From positions 1 to 64,000 of the forward strand of contig CALGJV010000040.1 in NCBI GenBank assembly GCA_937928595.1: DNA of 64,000 bases, given 5' to 3'. The position numbers and the translations under genes were made by a program. The notes below the pieces were generated by a model. That model did not search any database. It had not been told where the DNA came from and saw only the letters and a list, made by a program, of their open reading frames with translations. Positions within the stretch are counted from its first letter, which is position 1, and each line of letters begins with the position of its first letter. Origin of the DNA: an uncultured Phycisphaerae bacterium (GTDB taxonomy: Bacteria > Planctomycetota > Phycisphaerae > UBA1845 > Fen-1342). This document shows, in pieces, positions 1 to 9,200 of the stretch.

Positions 1-315
1 CCGATTCACCCCGCGCCAGTGATCCCAAGAAGGCGGACGACGGCACTTGCTCAGAGACCGCCAAGTGAGGTATACAGGCATCCACACTGGCTGGGTTTGA
101 GGCGCCTACACCTGCCTGGTTTTGGGGCGCCCCGTGACAGCCTTCCGCAAATCCCGCGCTGCAACCTTCGCCATGCGCCACGCCTCCTCTCGGGGGGCAT
201 GCTGCCTCAACGTGCCCCCGAATTGAAGACGGGATTCGCCGTACGGTTACAGTGAGTCGCGCCGCGTCTTGCGCTCCGCCCCCTGCCTTTGTATGCCCAA
301 CCGCCGACATGGCAG
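1..315. other. Intergenic, no gene seen
   Basis: This stretch lies downstream of the leftward RND pump gene. The short open frames in it have no recognisable motif and look like chance reading frames in GC-rich DNA. No outer-membrane TolC-type factor is visible here, although such a gene often accompanies RND pumps. No clear hairpin followed by a T tract was seen. Confidence 0.5.
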
Positions 316-3300
316 TCAAGATGCGCCGGACAATGAGCGGCGCAGGGGGAGTCCGCGCGTCAGCAGAACAACCCCGGGATCGAGCAGCGAATACACGACT
401 GGCACGACGACCATGGTCAGGAACGTCCCCGCCAGCAAGCCGCTGGCCGCGACGATTCCCAACGGACTCATGCGCTCGAGACCGACAGCTCTTTCCAGCA
501 CAAGCGGCGTGAGGCCGACGATCGTAGAGACTGTCGTCATCAGAATGGGGCGGATTCGCAACCGAACCGACCGAAGGATCGCGTCGTCTTTGGCCGCCCC
601 ATCCTGACGAGCCGTGAGAATGAAGTCGAGCAGCAGAATGCTATTGTTAACGATCGTACCGCCCAGAAGTATCATCCCCATGGTCGCCGGCTTGCACATG
701 GGCTTGTCGAACAGTAGAAGACCCCACAGAGCGCCGGCGATCGCGAGAGGAATGGCCGCCATGATCGTCACGGGGTGCACAAATGACTTGAACATGGCGA
801 CCAGCAGAATGTAAAGCAGTACAAAGCCAATAATCAAAGCCTTGCCCATCTCGCTGCCACCGGCCTTCATATCAGCGACGGTGCCGGCGACCCTTATCTT
901 ATACCCCGGGGGCACGTCGATGCCTGCGAGCCGCTTCGCGACCATACCGGCCACCTGCCCGATCGTATAGGTGCGATTCACGCCGGTGATGTCGATCGTA
1001 TTCTGCAGATTTTCGCGTGTAATGAACGGCTGGTTGCGCCGGATGTCGATGAGAGCCATGGCGCGCAGCGGCAGCGGGCCGAAACGGGTCGTGACGTACG
1101 CCTCAGCCAGCGCATCGGGGGTGTTCATGTTTTCGGCAGAATACTGCACTGTGATGGGGATATCGAGGTATCCCTTCAGCCGCATGGGTGAAGCGGAGAT
1201 GCCTTTTACGATGGCCTTGAGCTCGGCTGCCACGTTCGCTGAGGTCGTCTGATAGAGCTGCGCCAGGGCCGGATCAATCTTCACATGGTATTCGGTCTTG
1301 TCGAAATACCAACCGCGGCGAACGTCGACCAATCCGAGGACGCCCTTTAGCGCACCCAGGCACTGATCCGCCAGTCGGCTGACAATCTGCGAATCGGGTC
1401 CGCTGATAATCACATCCAGCGGTGCGCGGGTTGTAGAAAGGGGCGTGGCACCATATTCGGTAACTCTCAGGCTGCGCAGCCCGGGCACCTGTCGCAACTG
1501 CTCGCGCCAGCGGTCCTGAATCTGCCAGATCGTCTGGTCCCGGTGTTTGCGATCCACCAGGTGGATCGTGAGTTTCCCAGACTGGACGGTTGCGCCGCCG
1601 CTGCCGAAGCTGATCTCGCCCGCCTCCGATCCCACCACGGACGAGACCGTTTCGACGCCGGGTTGCCCATAGATGACCTTCTCGACCTCGCTCAGCGTCC
1701 GTTCAACCTCGGCAGGTGAGCTGTCCGACGGGGCATCGAACTCCAGCGTAACAATTCCCGTGTCCATCGGCGGCATGAGCTCGCCGCCGATCAGGGGCTT
1801 AACGATCCTCAGTGTCACGATGAAGAATGCCGCGGCAATCAACACGGTGACCATTCGCCAGCGAAGAGCCGCCCGCAGGATGCGCAGATAGATACCAGCC
1901 AGCAGGTCCACGCCTCGATCAGTCTGGCTGAAGAGACGCTCCACCGCCCTGCGGTGCTCATGCGGCCGCGCAAGCAGGCGCGCCGCCATGAGCGGCACGA
2001 CCGTGAGCGAGACCAGCAGTGAGGCAACCAGCGTGGAGGAGATCATCAGGTTCAGGGGGCGCATTGTCTGCTGCGTGTAGCCGCCGGTGAACATGACGGG
2101 AATCAGCACGATGACGGTTGTGAGCATCCCCGCCGTGACGGCTAGAGAAACCTGCTGGGTTCCCTGCTGAGCGGCCAGGACGGCATCAGGACGGTCCATT
2201 TCGCGGTAGTGCCGGTAGACGTTTTCCAGCACGACAATCGACGCATCCACCACCATTCCGACCGAAATGATCAGCCCCGACAGAGTCACCATGTTCAGGG
2301 TGTACGGGCTGAACCACAGCACGACCAGGCTGGCCAGGAACGCGAGCGGGATGCTCACGGAAACCACCACGGCGGCCCGCAGGTCGGCCAGAAAAACCAG
2401 GATCACCAGAACTGTCAGAATGACCGCCTGCCACAGTGAGCTTCGCATACCATTGACGTTCAGGTCAATGATTGGTTGCTGGTCATCCGTGATCTCGAAG
2501 GCGATGTCGGGGTACTGCGCCTGCAATTGCGGAAGGAACCGTTTTACGGCCTGGATGGCGCTGACCGTCGGACCACTGTCCGGACGCAACACGTTGATGG
2601 CGATGGCGGGCCGGCCGTTGCCGTGGTAAATGCTGCGTTGCTCCGCTTCGCTCAGCAGCACATCGGCGACGTCTGCCAGACGCAACCAGCCCTGCCCCGA
2701 CCGTCGTATGGGAAGCTGTCGTATCTGGTCCAGATCGGCGAACTCGCCCAGGACCTTGACGAGGTACTCGCTGCGTTGAGTGTAGACGGTCCCGGCAGGG
2801 GCCGAGACGTTTTGCCCCGCCAGGGCCGCAATCACCTCGCCCATCGCCAGGTGATTGGCGGCCAGATGGTCCCGCTTGACCAGAACCTTGATCTCCGGCT
2901 GATGTCCACCGAACACGTCTACATCCGCGATCCCCGGCAGCGTCAGAAGCTGGTCTTTGATCTGGTTGTCGGCCAGCAGCCGGATCTCCGAAAGCGTCCG
3001 GGTGGTGCCGGGCCCGGGAGACAAGGCCAGCGTCAGCAGAGGCCGGGTCGCATCTGTGATTCGATAGATGCGCGGCTCCTGGATGTCCGCCGGCAACTGT
3101 GCCCGGATCCGATTGAGCGCGTTCTGCACATCCAGTACGGCCTCGCCGATCGGCTTGCTGTAATCGAATTCGGCATTGACGGAGGACACCTCGTCACGGC
3201 TGACGCTGGTCACCTTGGTCAGTCCGCTGAGCGTATTCAGCTCCTTCTCCACCACTTCGGTAACCTTGTCCGCCATGTCGGCCGCGTCGGACCCCGGACG

Positions 3301-3450
3301 CACCGTAACGACGACCACCTGCGGGGGCACCGTGTTGGGAAAGAGGTCCGTTGGCGTCCTGAAAAAGGCGAAACCGCCCAGCGCCGCGACCACCAGCACC
3401 ATCGCGATGATCGCATAGGGGTTCTTCATTGAGAAGGCCGTCACGTTCAC
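316..3450 (-). CDS. RND family efflux transporter, inner-membrane subunit (AcrB/MexB-like)
   Basis: This is the proton-driven inner-membrane pump of a tripartite efflux system. At 1044 residues it has the usual family length. It shows the RND layout of an N-terminal membrane segment after MKNPYAI, a first periplasmic porter domain with the LFPNTVPPQV motif, a membrane block, a second porter domain and a second membrane block. The TM4 motif GMVVDASIVVLEN carries one of the acidic residues of the proton relay, where AcrB has two adjacent aspartates. The start is a GTG that overlaps the stop of the upstream adaptor gene as GTGA, so the two are translationally coupled; an ATG seven codons downstream is the alternative. 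The substrate cannot be read from sequence. No TolC-like partner is in the window. Confidence 0.93.
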   Translation of the reverse strand: MNVTAFSMKNPYAIIAMVLVVAALGGFAFFRTPTDLFPNTVPPQVVVVTVRPGSDAADMADKVTEVVEKELNTLSGLTKVTSVSRDEVSSVNAEFDYSKPIGEAVLDVQNALNRIRAQLPADIQEPRIYRITDATRPLLTLALSPGPGTTRTLSEIRLLADNQIKDQLLTLPGIADVDVFGGHQPEIKVLVKRDHLAANHLAMGEVIAALAGQNVSAPAGTVYTQRSEYLVKVLGEFADLDQIRQLPIRRSGQGWLRLADVADVLLSEAEQRSIYHGNGRPAIAINVLRPDSGPTVSAIQAVKRFLPQLQAQYPDIAFEITDDQQPIIDLNVNGMRSSLWQAVILTVLVILVFLADLRAAVVVSVSIPLAFLASLVVLWFSPYTLNMVTLSGLIISVGMVVDASIVVLENVYRHYREMDRPDAVLAAQQGTQQVSLAVTAGMLTTVIVLIPVMFTGGYTQQTMRPLNLMISSTLVASLLVSLTVVPLMAARLLARPHEHRRAVERLFSQTDRGVDLLAGIYLRILRAALRWRMVTVLIAAAFFIVTLRIVKPLIGGELMPPMDTGIVTLEFDAPSDSSPAEVERTLSEVEKVIYGQPGVETVSSVVGSEAGEISFGSGGATVQSGKLTIHLVDRKHRDQTIWQIQDRWREQLRQVPGLRSLRVTEYGATPLSTTRAPLDVIISGPDSQIVSRLADQCLGALKGVLGLVDVRRGWYFDKTEYHVKIDPALAQLYQTTSANVAAELKAIVKGISASPMRLKGYLDIPITVQYSAENMNTPDALAEAYVTTRFGPLPLRAMALIDIRRNQPFITRENLQNTIDITGVNRTYTIGQVAGMVAKRLAGIDVPPGYKIRVAGTVADMKAGGSEMGKALIIGFVLLYILLVAMFKSFVHPVTIMAAIPLAIAGALWGLLLFDKPMCKPATMGMILLGGTIVNNSILLLDFILTARQDGAAKDDAILRSVRLRIRPILMTTVSTIVGLTPLVLERAVGLERMSPLGIVAASGLLAGTFLTMVVVPVVYSLLDPGVVLLTRGLPLRRSLSGAS

Positions 3451-4643
3451 TCAACCGCCTCCACCTTGATACCGGAGGAGAGCTGGGCCCAACCCAGGAA
3501 CGTGCTGACAACGACCTGCTGGTCCGGGGGCAGCCCCTCAACCGCGACCTCGTCGCCACGCGTCGCAAGCAGGCGCACCGGCGTGGTCACGAGGTGTCCG
3601 CTCTCTACGACGAACACATGCGTCTTGCCCGTTGGCGACTCGACAATCGCCGCCTTAGGCAACGTGGTCACGTCGCGCAATCGTTCCAGTTCCACACTCA
3701 CCTGAAGGTACGCACCGGTGGCCAGACCCTCCGCTTGCTCGCCGCTCAAGATGGCCTCGGCCCGCACCATGCGGGCGTCGTTCAGAGAAGGGTAGAGCTT
3801 GGTCAGCACGGCGTCGCGCCAGCCGCGTCCGGTGCGATATCGAAGCTTCAAGCCGGCATGGACCTCCGACAGGTCCTGTTGCGGCACATCGAAAACCAGC
3901 TTCATCTGGCCGCGGTCCTCGATCACCAGCAGCGGCTGGCCGGGGGCGGCCTGATCCCCCGGGTCAACGTGCCGGGCCGATACGATGCCGTCGTACGGAC
4001 TGGTGATCGTGCAGTATCCCAGTTGGGTTTGCAGCTCGGCCCGACGTGACTCCAGTGCTTCCATTTGGAGTTCAATGGCCCGCGACTTGTGCTGTGCCGC
4101 TTCCAGGTTGCTGCGGGCTTCGTTCAAGCGATCCTCAGTAGTGTCCGCCTCCACCGCATTGGCCGCCCCCTCGGCGAAGAGCCGCCGGACGCGCTCCGCT
4201 TCGCGTGTCCAGTAGGCCAGATTACTGCGCAGGGCCTCGACGGTGGCCTCGTTTGCGGCCCGTTCCGCCGACGCCTGTTTCACTTGTGCCGCGACTGCTC
4301 CAATCGACTGCCGCAATTCCTCCCCATCCAGGATGATTAGGATCTCCCCCGCTCGGACCAGGTCCCCTTCCCACACGCGAACCTCCTGAACCGTGCTTGT
4401 GATCCGTGCGGCCAGCTTGGCGACGTACCGGGGCTCGACGACCGCCCAATAGTCGTGTGTCCGCTCCAGATCGCCGCGGCGCGCGGTTGCCACGCGGACG
4501 GGTATGGGGCCCAGACCGTAGCGCGGCGCCGCGTTCAGCGCCGCCTTCTTGCGCTGCACGAGGCTCGCCCCTGCGACTGCCAGCGCCACGACCACCCCGC
4601 CCGCCACCAGAAAACGCCATCGGCTGCGCCACGTTGCCCGCAC
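3447..4643 (-). CDS. RND efflux periplasmic adaptor (HlyD/MFP family)
   Basis: This is the membrane-fusion protein that links the RND pump to an outer-membrane channel. It has 398 residues with one N-terminal membrane anchor at about residues 8-29. A lipoyl/biotin-like half motif follows (VEPRYVAKLAARITSTVQ, then VWEGDLVRAGEILI), then a long coiled-coil hairpin rich in Ala, Glu and Arg at about 110-210, then the second half motif (GIVSARHVDPGDQAAPGQPL) and beta-barrel domains. The start is GTG at 4643, preceded by GGAGA about eight bases upstream. It is the first gene of a two-gene leftward operon and overlaps the pump gene by four bases. Confidence 0.92.
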   Translation of the reverse strand: MRATWRSRWRFLVAGGVVVALAVAGASLVQRKKAALNAAPRYGLGPIPVRVATARRGDLERTHDYWAVVEPRYVAKLAARITSTVQEVRVWEGDLVRAGEILIILDGEELRQSIGAVAAQVKQASAERAANEATVEALRSNLAYWTREAERVRRLFAEGAANAVEADTTEDRLNEARSNLEAAQHKSRAIELQMEALESRRAELQTQLGYCTITSPYDGIVSARHVDPGDQAAPGQPLLVIEDRGQMKLVFDVPQQDLSEVHAGLKLRYRTGRGWRDAVLTKLYPSLNDARMVRAEAILSGEQAEGLATGAYLQVSVELERLRDVTTLPKAAIVESPTGKTHVFVVESGHLVTTPVRLLATRGDEVAVEGLPPDQQVVVSTFLGWAQLSSGIKVEAVE

Positions 4644-4889
4644 GCCCGTCTCTCCTGTTTGTCTCGTTCAGATAGTGGTTACCCGTCCGGCCAGGACTCA
4701 CTCGCGCGGCTCCTTCTTGGTGGACGAGCGCCGGCCGCTCGGGGCTACCCTTGCGGTGCGGCGGACATCGCGGTTAGTCGCGCCCGCCGGCCGGCCGCGT
4801 TTCCGGGATTGGTCTCGAACAGAGGCCTGAACCGCGCGCCCAACCAGGGGCCACTCCCGCCGCGGGACCGCGGCTATCGAGGCGCGAGT

Positions 4890-5594
4890 TGGACTCTGAA
4901 GCTGCTGACGGGTTGCCGGAAGGAGCTCACCCGCGTCGAGATCAGCACGACGACCACGGGGCGGCTGCCGGACTCGCGGGGGATTCGTCGCGAACGGCCG
5001 CGGCGTGTCGTGCAATGGCCGGCGCCGCAGGCCCGTCGCGCGCGTCGCATCGGGCAGATTCGGCGACCGATCGAGACGCTGCCGCCGGACGGGGCGGCGG
5101 CGTGGGCGGATGAGATGGACGTCGACCTGCATTTGCAGATCAGTCCGGACGACAGGCTGCCGGGTCAGCAGATGCTGGCTCTGACAGCCCGCAGGAACGT
5201 GAAACGATCCGTGGCCGGCGCTCTGAACGCGACAACGAACCGGACCAGCGACGTAACGGGCGAGAAAAAACCCCGCGAACCGTTCCTCGCGCTGCTGAAG
5301 AATCTGTCGAGAACCTCCGCCCCGGCACGGCGGATTCATGTGAGCCGCGACCGTTACCTGATCCACAGCAGTCAGCCCCCGCGGGCGTGCGTGGCGAGTC
5401 GGAACGGACGGATCATGCTGCCCTTCCTGACGCCGTGGAGCCCGAACGAACAGCGCATCGCACGCAGCGTGTGGCGCGAGGTTCATCCGAACATGTCCTG
5501 CAATCACGGCAGCGAGACGACCGAGGACCTGGTTTGCCGGGTCCGCCATGAGCTGGGCGCCCGAAACCGCCGCAACGCTCGGACACGGCCCAAT
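4890..5594 (+). pseudogene. Degenerate IS630-family transposase remnant
   Basis: The forward frame here reads like an IS630-type DDE transposase that has drifted. It begins with WTLKLLTG and a helix-turn-helix-like ISTTTTGRL. It continues with RPRRVVQWPAPQARR, then ADEMDVDL around the first catalytic aspartate, LPGQQ, RDRYLIHSS around the second aspartate, and FLTPWSPNEQRIARSVW where the family has an NRIE-type motif. The third catalytic acidic residue appears to be replaced by alanine (QRIAR), and the asparagine normally following the second aspartate is arginine. The first 100 or so residues of the family are not recognisable and there is no convincing start codon. The frame stays open to a stop at 5748-5750, past the end of the similarity. 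It is most probably a dead insertion sequence. The homology is recalled from family consensus, not searched. Confidence 0.72.
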
Positions 5595-5692
5595 GTCGCC
5601 GGCGCGCTGTCAGGCTCCTGCGAAGCTGCGGATGCTATCGCGATCCTGCCACCCAAGCAAGTCTCGCGGCCGCTGCTTCCGGTCTTCACCGA

Positions 5693-5720
5693 CTTCTGCC
5701 TTCTGCATTCTGCCTTCCGC
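5693..5720. repeat. Four tandem heptads of the CTTCTGC type
   Basis: Four adjacent seven-base units read CTTCTGC, CTTCTGC, ATTCTGC and CTTCCGC. The run lies just behind the transposase remnant and 27 bases before a strong promoter. The composition differs from the GC-rich surroundings. Its function is unknown; it may be a scar of a dispersed repeat. Confidence 0.6.
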
Positions 5721-5746
5721 CCTACCAGTCCGCCGCGGAAGTCGCC

Positions 5747-5775
5747 TTGACAGCGGCCCCTAGAGATGCTAGAAT
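5747..5775 (+). promoter_or_regulatory. Strong sigma70-type promoter with no obvious gene behind it
   Basis: A perfect -35 hexamer TTGACA (5747-5752) and a near-perfect -10 TAGAAT (5770-5775) are separated by the ideal 17 bases. The -10 is preceded by TGC, an extended -10. Predicted transcription starts near 5782 and runs rightward. No convincing open frame follows before the convergent gene ending at 6215. Confidence 0.72.
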
Positions 5776-5781
5776 ATGGGT

Positions 5782-5902
5782 CGTGGTGGGGGTAGCAGGT
5801 CCGGGAGGACGCGGCCATAGCGTTGGGTCGGCGGGCAAGCGACGCGGCGCCGCGGTGCGTCCCGTAGGGACGCGGTGAAGACCGCATCCGTCCCCCACCC
5901 CC
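5782..5902 (+). ncRNA. Candidate structured small RNA of unknown family
   Basis: This is the segment that the 5747-5775 promoter would transcribe. Near its 5' end GGTGGGGG could pair with CCCCCACC near 5893-5900, closing an RNA of about 115 bases. Inside are a GTCC/GGAC hairpin with a GGGA tetraloop (5799-5810) and the 7-bp hairpin at 5857-5873. No conserved core of RNase P RNA, tmRNA or 6S RNA was found, and the resemblance to SRP RNA does not hold up. This is inference from promoter plus pairing only. The stretch 5903-6132 beyond it holds nothing recognisable. Confidence 0.3.
5857..5873. repeat. REP-like perfect hairpin GCGTCCC-GTA-GGGACGC
   Basis: This is a perfect 7-bp inverted repeat with a three-base loop. 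It is enclosed by a second possible pairing of GCGGT (5852-5856) with ACCGC (5881-5885). Hairpins of this GTCCC/GGGAC kind resemble REP elements that are mobilised by RAYT transposases, but no RAYT gene is in the window. The assignment is tentative. Confidence 0.4.
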
Positions 5903-6132
5903 GAGCGTGCCGCCACGCGGTAAGCACCCTCTGGTGGGGGGCACCCCGTTGCACCTGCACCGGCCGTCTCCGCCGGCATCCGCAACAGGTAGCAGTGGTC
6001 CGCCGGCCGCATCCACGTTGCCGGCATCGCCACCCGCCACCACGACATCCGCTTCGCCACCCGCCGCCCACCCGGGGAGTTCGGCCGGCCCGCCCCACCC
6101 GCGCGTCCGCTGCGGGTCGGGCGCGAAAACAC

Positions 6133-6172
6133 GGCCGCCGCACCGGGCCCGATCGGACCCCGTGCGGCGGCC
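6133..6172 (-). terminator. Intrinsic terminator-like hairpin after the modular secreted protein gene
   Basis: GGCCGCCGCAC (6133-6143) and GTGCGGCGGCC (6162-6172) form a perfect 11-bp stem, which can continue inward with three more GC pairs after one mismatch. On the leftward strand the stem is followed within two bases by GTTTTCGCGC, a short T tract. It lies 43 bases past the stop of the 6215-9850 gene. Confidence 0.6.
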
Positions 6173-6214
6173 TGCGCCGGCCTTCAAGACCGGAGCCGCA
6201 CTATTGCCCGCGGC

Positions 6215-9200
6215 TCACGGCCCCGCCAGCTTCGGCTCGAACCACTTGTAGTCCTTGAAGTTCACGAACCCGTCCTTGTTGAAGTCGAACGCGTCCGCGC
6301 AGGCCGAGCCCGCGGGCAGCGTCGGGTTGTAGCAGCGCTGGAAGTTGGCGAAATCCGCCAGGCTGTAGTAGGTCGTGATCACCTGGGCGTAGTAGCAGGC
6401 GCCGGTCCGCGGACCGCCGCTGTAGGGCCCGCCTCCCGCCACCAGCACGTAGAGCTTGCCGCCCGCGGTGTACGTGACGGCCGCGTTGCGGCTGACGGTC
6501 AGCGGGTACGCGGGGCCGGTGCGCCATTCGCCGATGGAGCCCGTGACCGGGTCCACCCGGGCGTAGTAAACGGTGTTCCGGGGCGACGAGCCGCTCAAGC
6601 CGCAGATCACGAAGATGTACTGGTTGTCCGCGACCGTGCAGGCGTGTTCGTAACGCCCGACGCTGAGCGAGGATGGATCCTGCGTCCAAGCACCGAGGCT
6701 GCCGTCCGGATTGATCACGGCCCGGTAAATGTCGCGCTCGGTGGTGCCGCGGTAGTTGCCCGCCACGCGATACAGCCAGTTCTGCGCGCCCTCGATCAGC
6801 GCAACGCCGTGGAACCACGACGCGTTCGGGGTCGTTGCGGTCGGCGTCCACGGGCCGTAGTCGCCCGTGGGCGTCAGCCGGCTGTAGTAGCAGATGTTCT
6901 GATTGACGCCGCCGTTGTCCTCACCGTTGATGATGTACAGCGTGTCTTCGAAATTGAGGATGCCGCGGCCGAACGCATCCATCTGCGAGTTGCCGGCCGG
7001 GCTGTTGGGAATCGTCTGGGCCGACACGACCCAAGCGCCCAGCGTCCCATCCGGATTCTGCGGCGCGTACCAGCTCGTGTTCTGCGTTGTGTAGCCGTTG
7101 TTGTCCCAGCCACCCCAGACGTAGATGCGGTTGTTGTACGCCGCCGCGCCGGCCACCGCGCGCGGTGCGGGCAGCGGCGTCGTCGCGGTCCACGCGCCGA
7201 GGCTGCCGTCGTTGTTGACGCGCGCCACGTACACGTTGCTCACGGCCTGCGGCGAGGCGTCGCTGCGCCCGCCGATCGAGTAGATGTAGCCGTTCAGGTA
7301 CACGAGCTCGAGACCGGTCAGGCCCAGGGGCAGCGTGCTCGTCGGGATCCACTCGGCGATGGCCGGCGGATCATCCACGCGCACCGCGGCGGAAGGCGCG
7401 CTCTCGACCCCGCCGATGGTCTGCGTCGCCACGATCGTCTGGCCCATGGTCAGGGCCGGCACCGGTACGAGCACCGGGTCGGTGGTCGGGTTATCGAACG
7501 TGCCGAGTAGCACGTAGTTCGCCTCGCCGTTGTCCTGGTAGACCGCCACGCGGCTGGCGACGCCCTCTTCCACGTCGCGCACGCTCACCTGCGTCTGGCC
7601 GGGCACCAGGAACGGCTGCAACCGCGGACGCGGCACGGACACGACCACCGCCGGCGAGTAGCAGCTCTCAACTCCGCCCACCGTTTGCGTCACGGTGACT
7701 TTCGCGCCGTTCGCCAGCGGCGGCACCGTCACGGTCGCAGTGCCGGCCGGGAACGGCCCGCCCTGCGTCGCCGCCAACACGTCGTTCACGTAAACACTCA
7801 CGACGGTCGCCGTCACATCGACCGAGCCCACCGCGATGCTCGTACCGGTCGGGTACAACACGTTCGTGATCGCGGGCGACACGACCGGGTTCGGCGGGCC
7901 GAAGGGGTACGGCGTGTTGCCGATCGTGACCGCAATGTCGTCGTACATCATCGCCGGGCCGTTCGTGGAGTAGCCGTTGCCGATGACGATGTACCGGAAC
8001 GGGTCGTTGTTCACCCGCGGCACGCCGCCCGGCCACAGCGGCACGCCCGTGTCGGGATCGATCGGGTTGGCCAGCACGCCGTCGATGTAGAAGTTCACCA
8101 CATCCGACAGCACCTCGATCTGCATCGTGTGCCACACGCCCGGAACCCGCGTGATGCCCGTCAGGGCGTAATCGTAGTTGAAATAGTCGGACCGGTATCC
8201 GTCGATGATCGGCAGAGGGGAGTTGGTTAGTGACGTGTACTGCGTCGCGAACGCCCCACCCACCCCGTTCGTGAACGCGAAGCCGACCGCGCCGTACGCG
8301 CGGCTCAGCGACGAGGTCAGCTCGAAGCGATCCCGCGCATCGGTGCTGTTAATGTCGTGCTTGTAACGATACGTCACCCGCAGCGGGGCGGCGTCCGTCC
8401 CGTTGACGGACCCGAGGTTGAAGTACAGCCGCGACACCGTCGTCCCCGGCGCGTAGCGCGACATCACGTAGTTGTCGCAGCTCGACGCGCTGCCGGTGGA
8501 CAGCAGGATGCGACGCGGATTGGCCGGCTCCGTCTGCGTCCAGATCGCCTCCAGGGCCGACTGACTTGCGTAGCTGTCGAAATTCTCCGCCAGCGCGGTG
8601 CCGGGAGCGTAAACCACCACCGGGGCCGACAGTGGGCTCTCCACCCCGTTCGCCGTCTGCGTCGCACGCAGCACGTCGCCGATGTTCAGCGTGAGGCCGG
8701 TGAACGTCGCCACGCCCGCCACCGGCGTTACCGTGCCGGCCGGGTTCCCGTTGCGGAATAGCTGCGCCACGGTCGCAATCGGCAAGCAGTCCGCGATCAC
8801 CTGCGTATCCGAGGACACGACCGGCGCCCGGATCGTCGGGGCGGGCGTCGGGTCCGGCACCGGGGCCTCGAACTGCAGCTCATCGATGCTCAGGTCGATC
8901 AGAATCGCCGAGTCCGCCGCCACCTTGGTGATCGCGATGTGCTCCAGCGTGCCCCGCATCGGGCTGGCCGACAGCACGCCGTCGCCCGTGAAGCCCGCGA
9001 CGCCCGCCGCCACCGGGGTACCATCGACGGTCACCTGCCCCGTCGCCAGATTGAACTCGAGCTCATAGGCGGACGGCGAGGGCGGCAGCGTAATCGCCGG
9101 GATCGGCAGCCGCGACCCCGTGGCGCTGAGCCGATACCCGCGGCGGAACTGATCGTCGCCCGCCGGCGTCGTGTCGAGCACGCCGTTGGCGCCGGGCGCG

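Noticed and set aside
4698-5549. Leftward open frame of 283 codons opposite the transposase remnant
   Set aside because: Low-complexity Arg/Pro sequence; the forward strand carries the IS630 similarity.
5786-5902. SRP (4.5S) RNA
   Set aside because: The CAGGTCC-GGGA-GGA part resembles helix 8, and the ends can pair. But the residues below the symmetric loop do not pair, the AGCA side reads CGCG, and the apex is not central.
5875-6258. Small forward open frames after the orphan promoter
   Set aside because: The translations are Arg/Pro/His-rich with no ribosome binding site or motif, and they run into the convergent gene; they look like chance frames.
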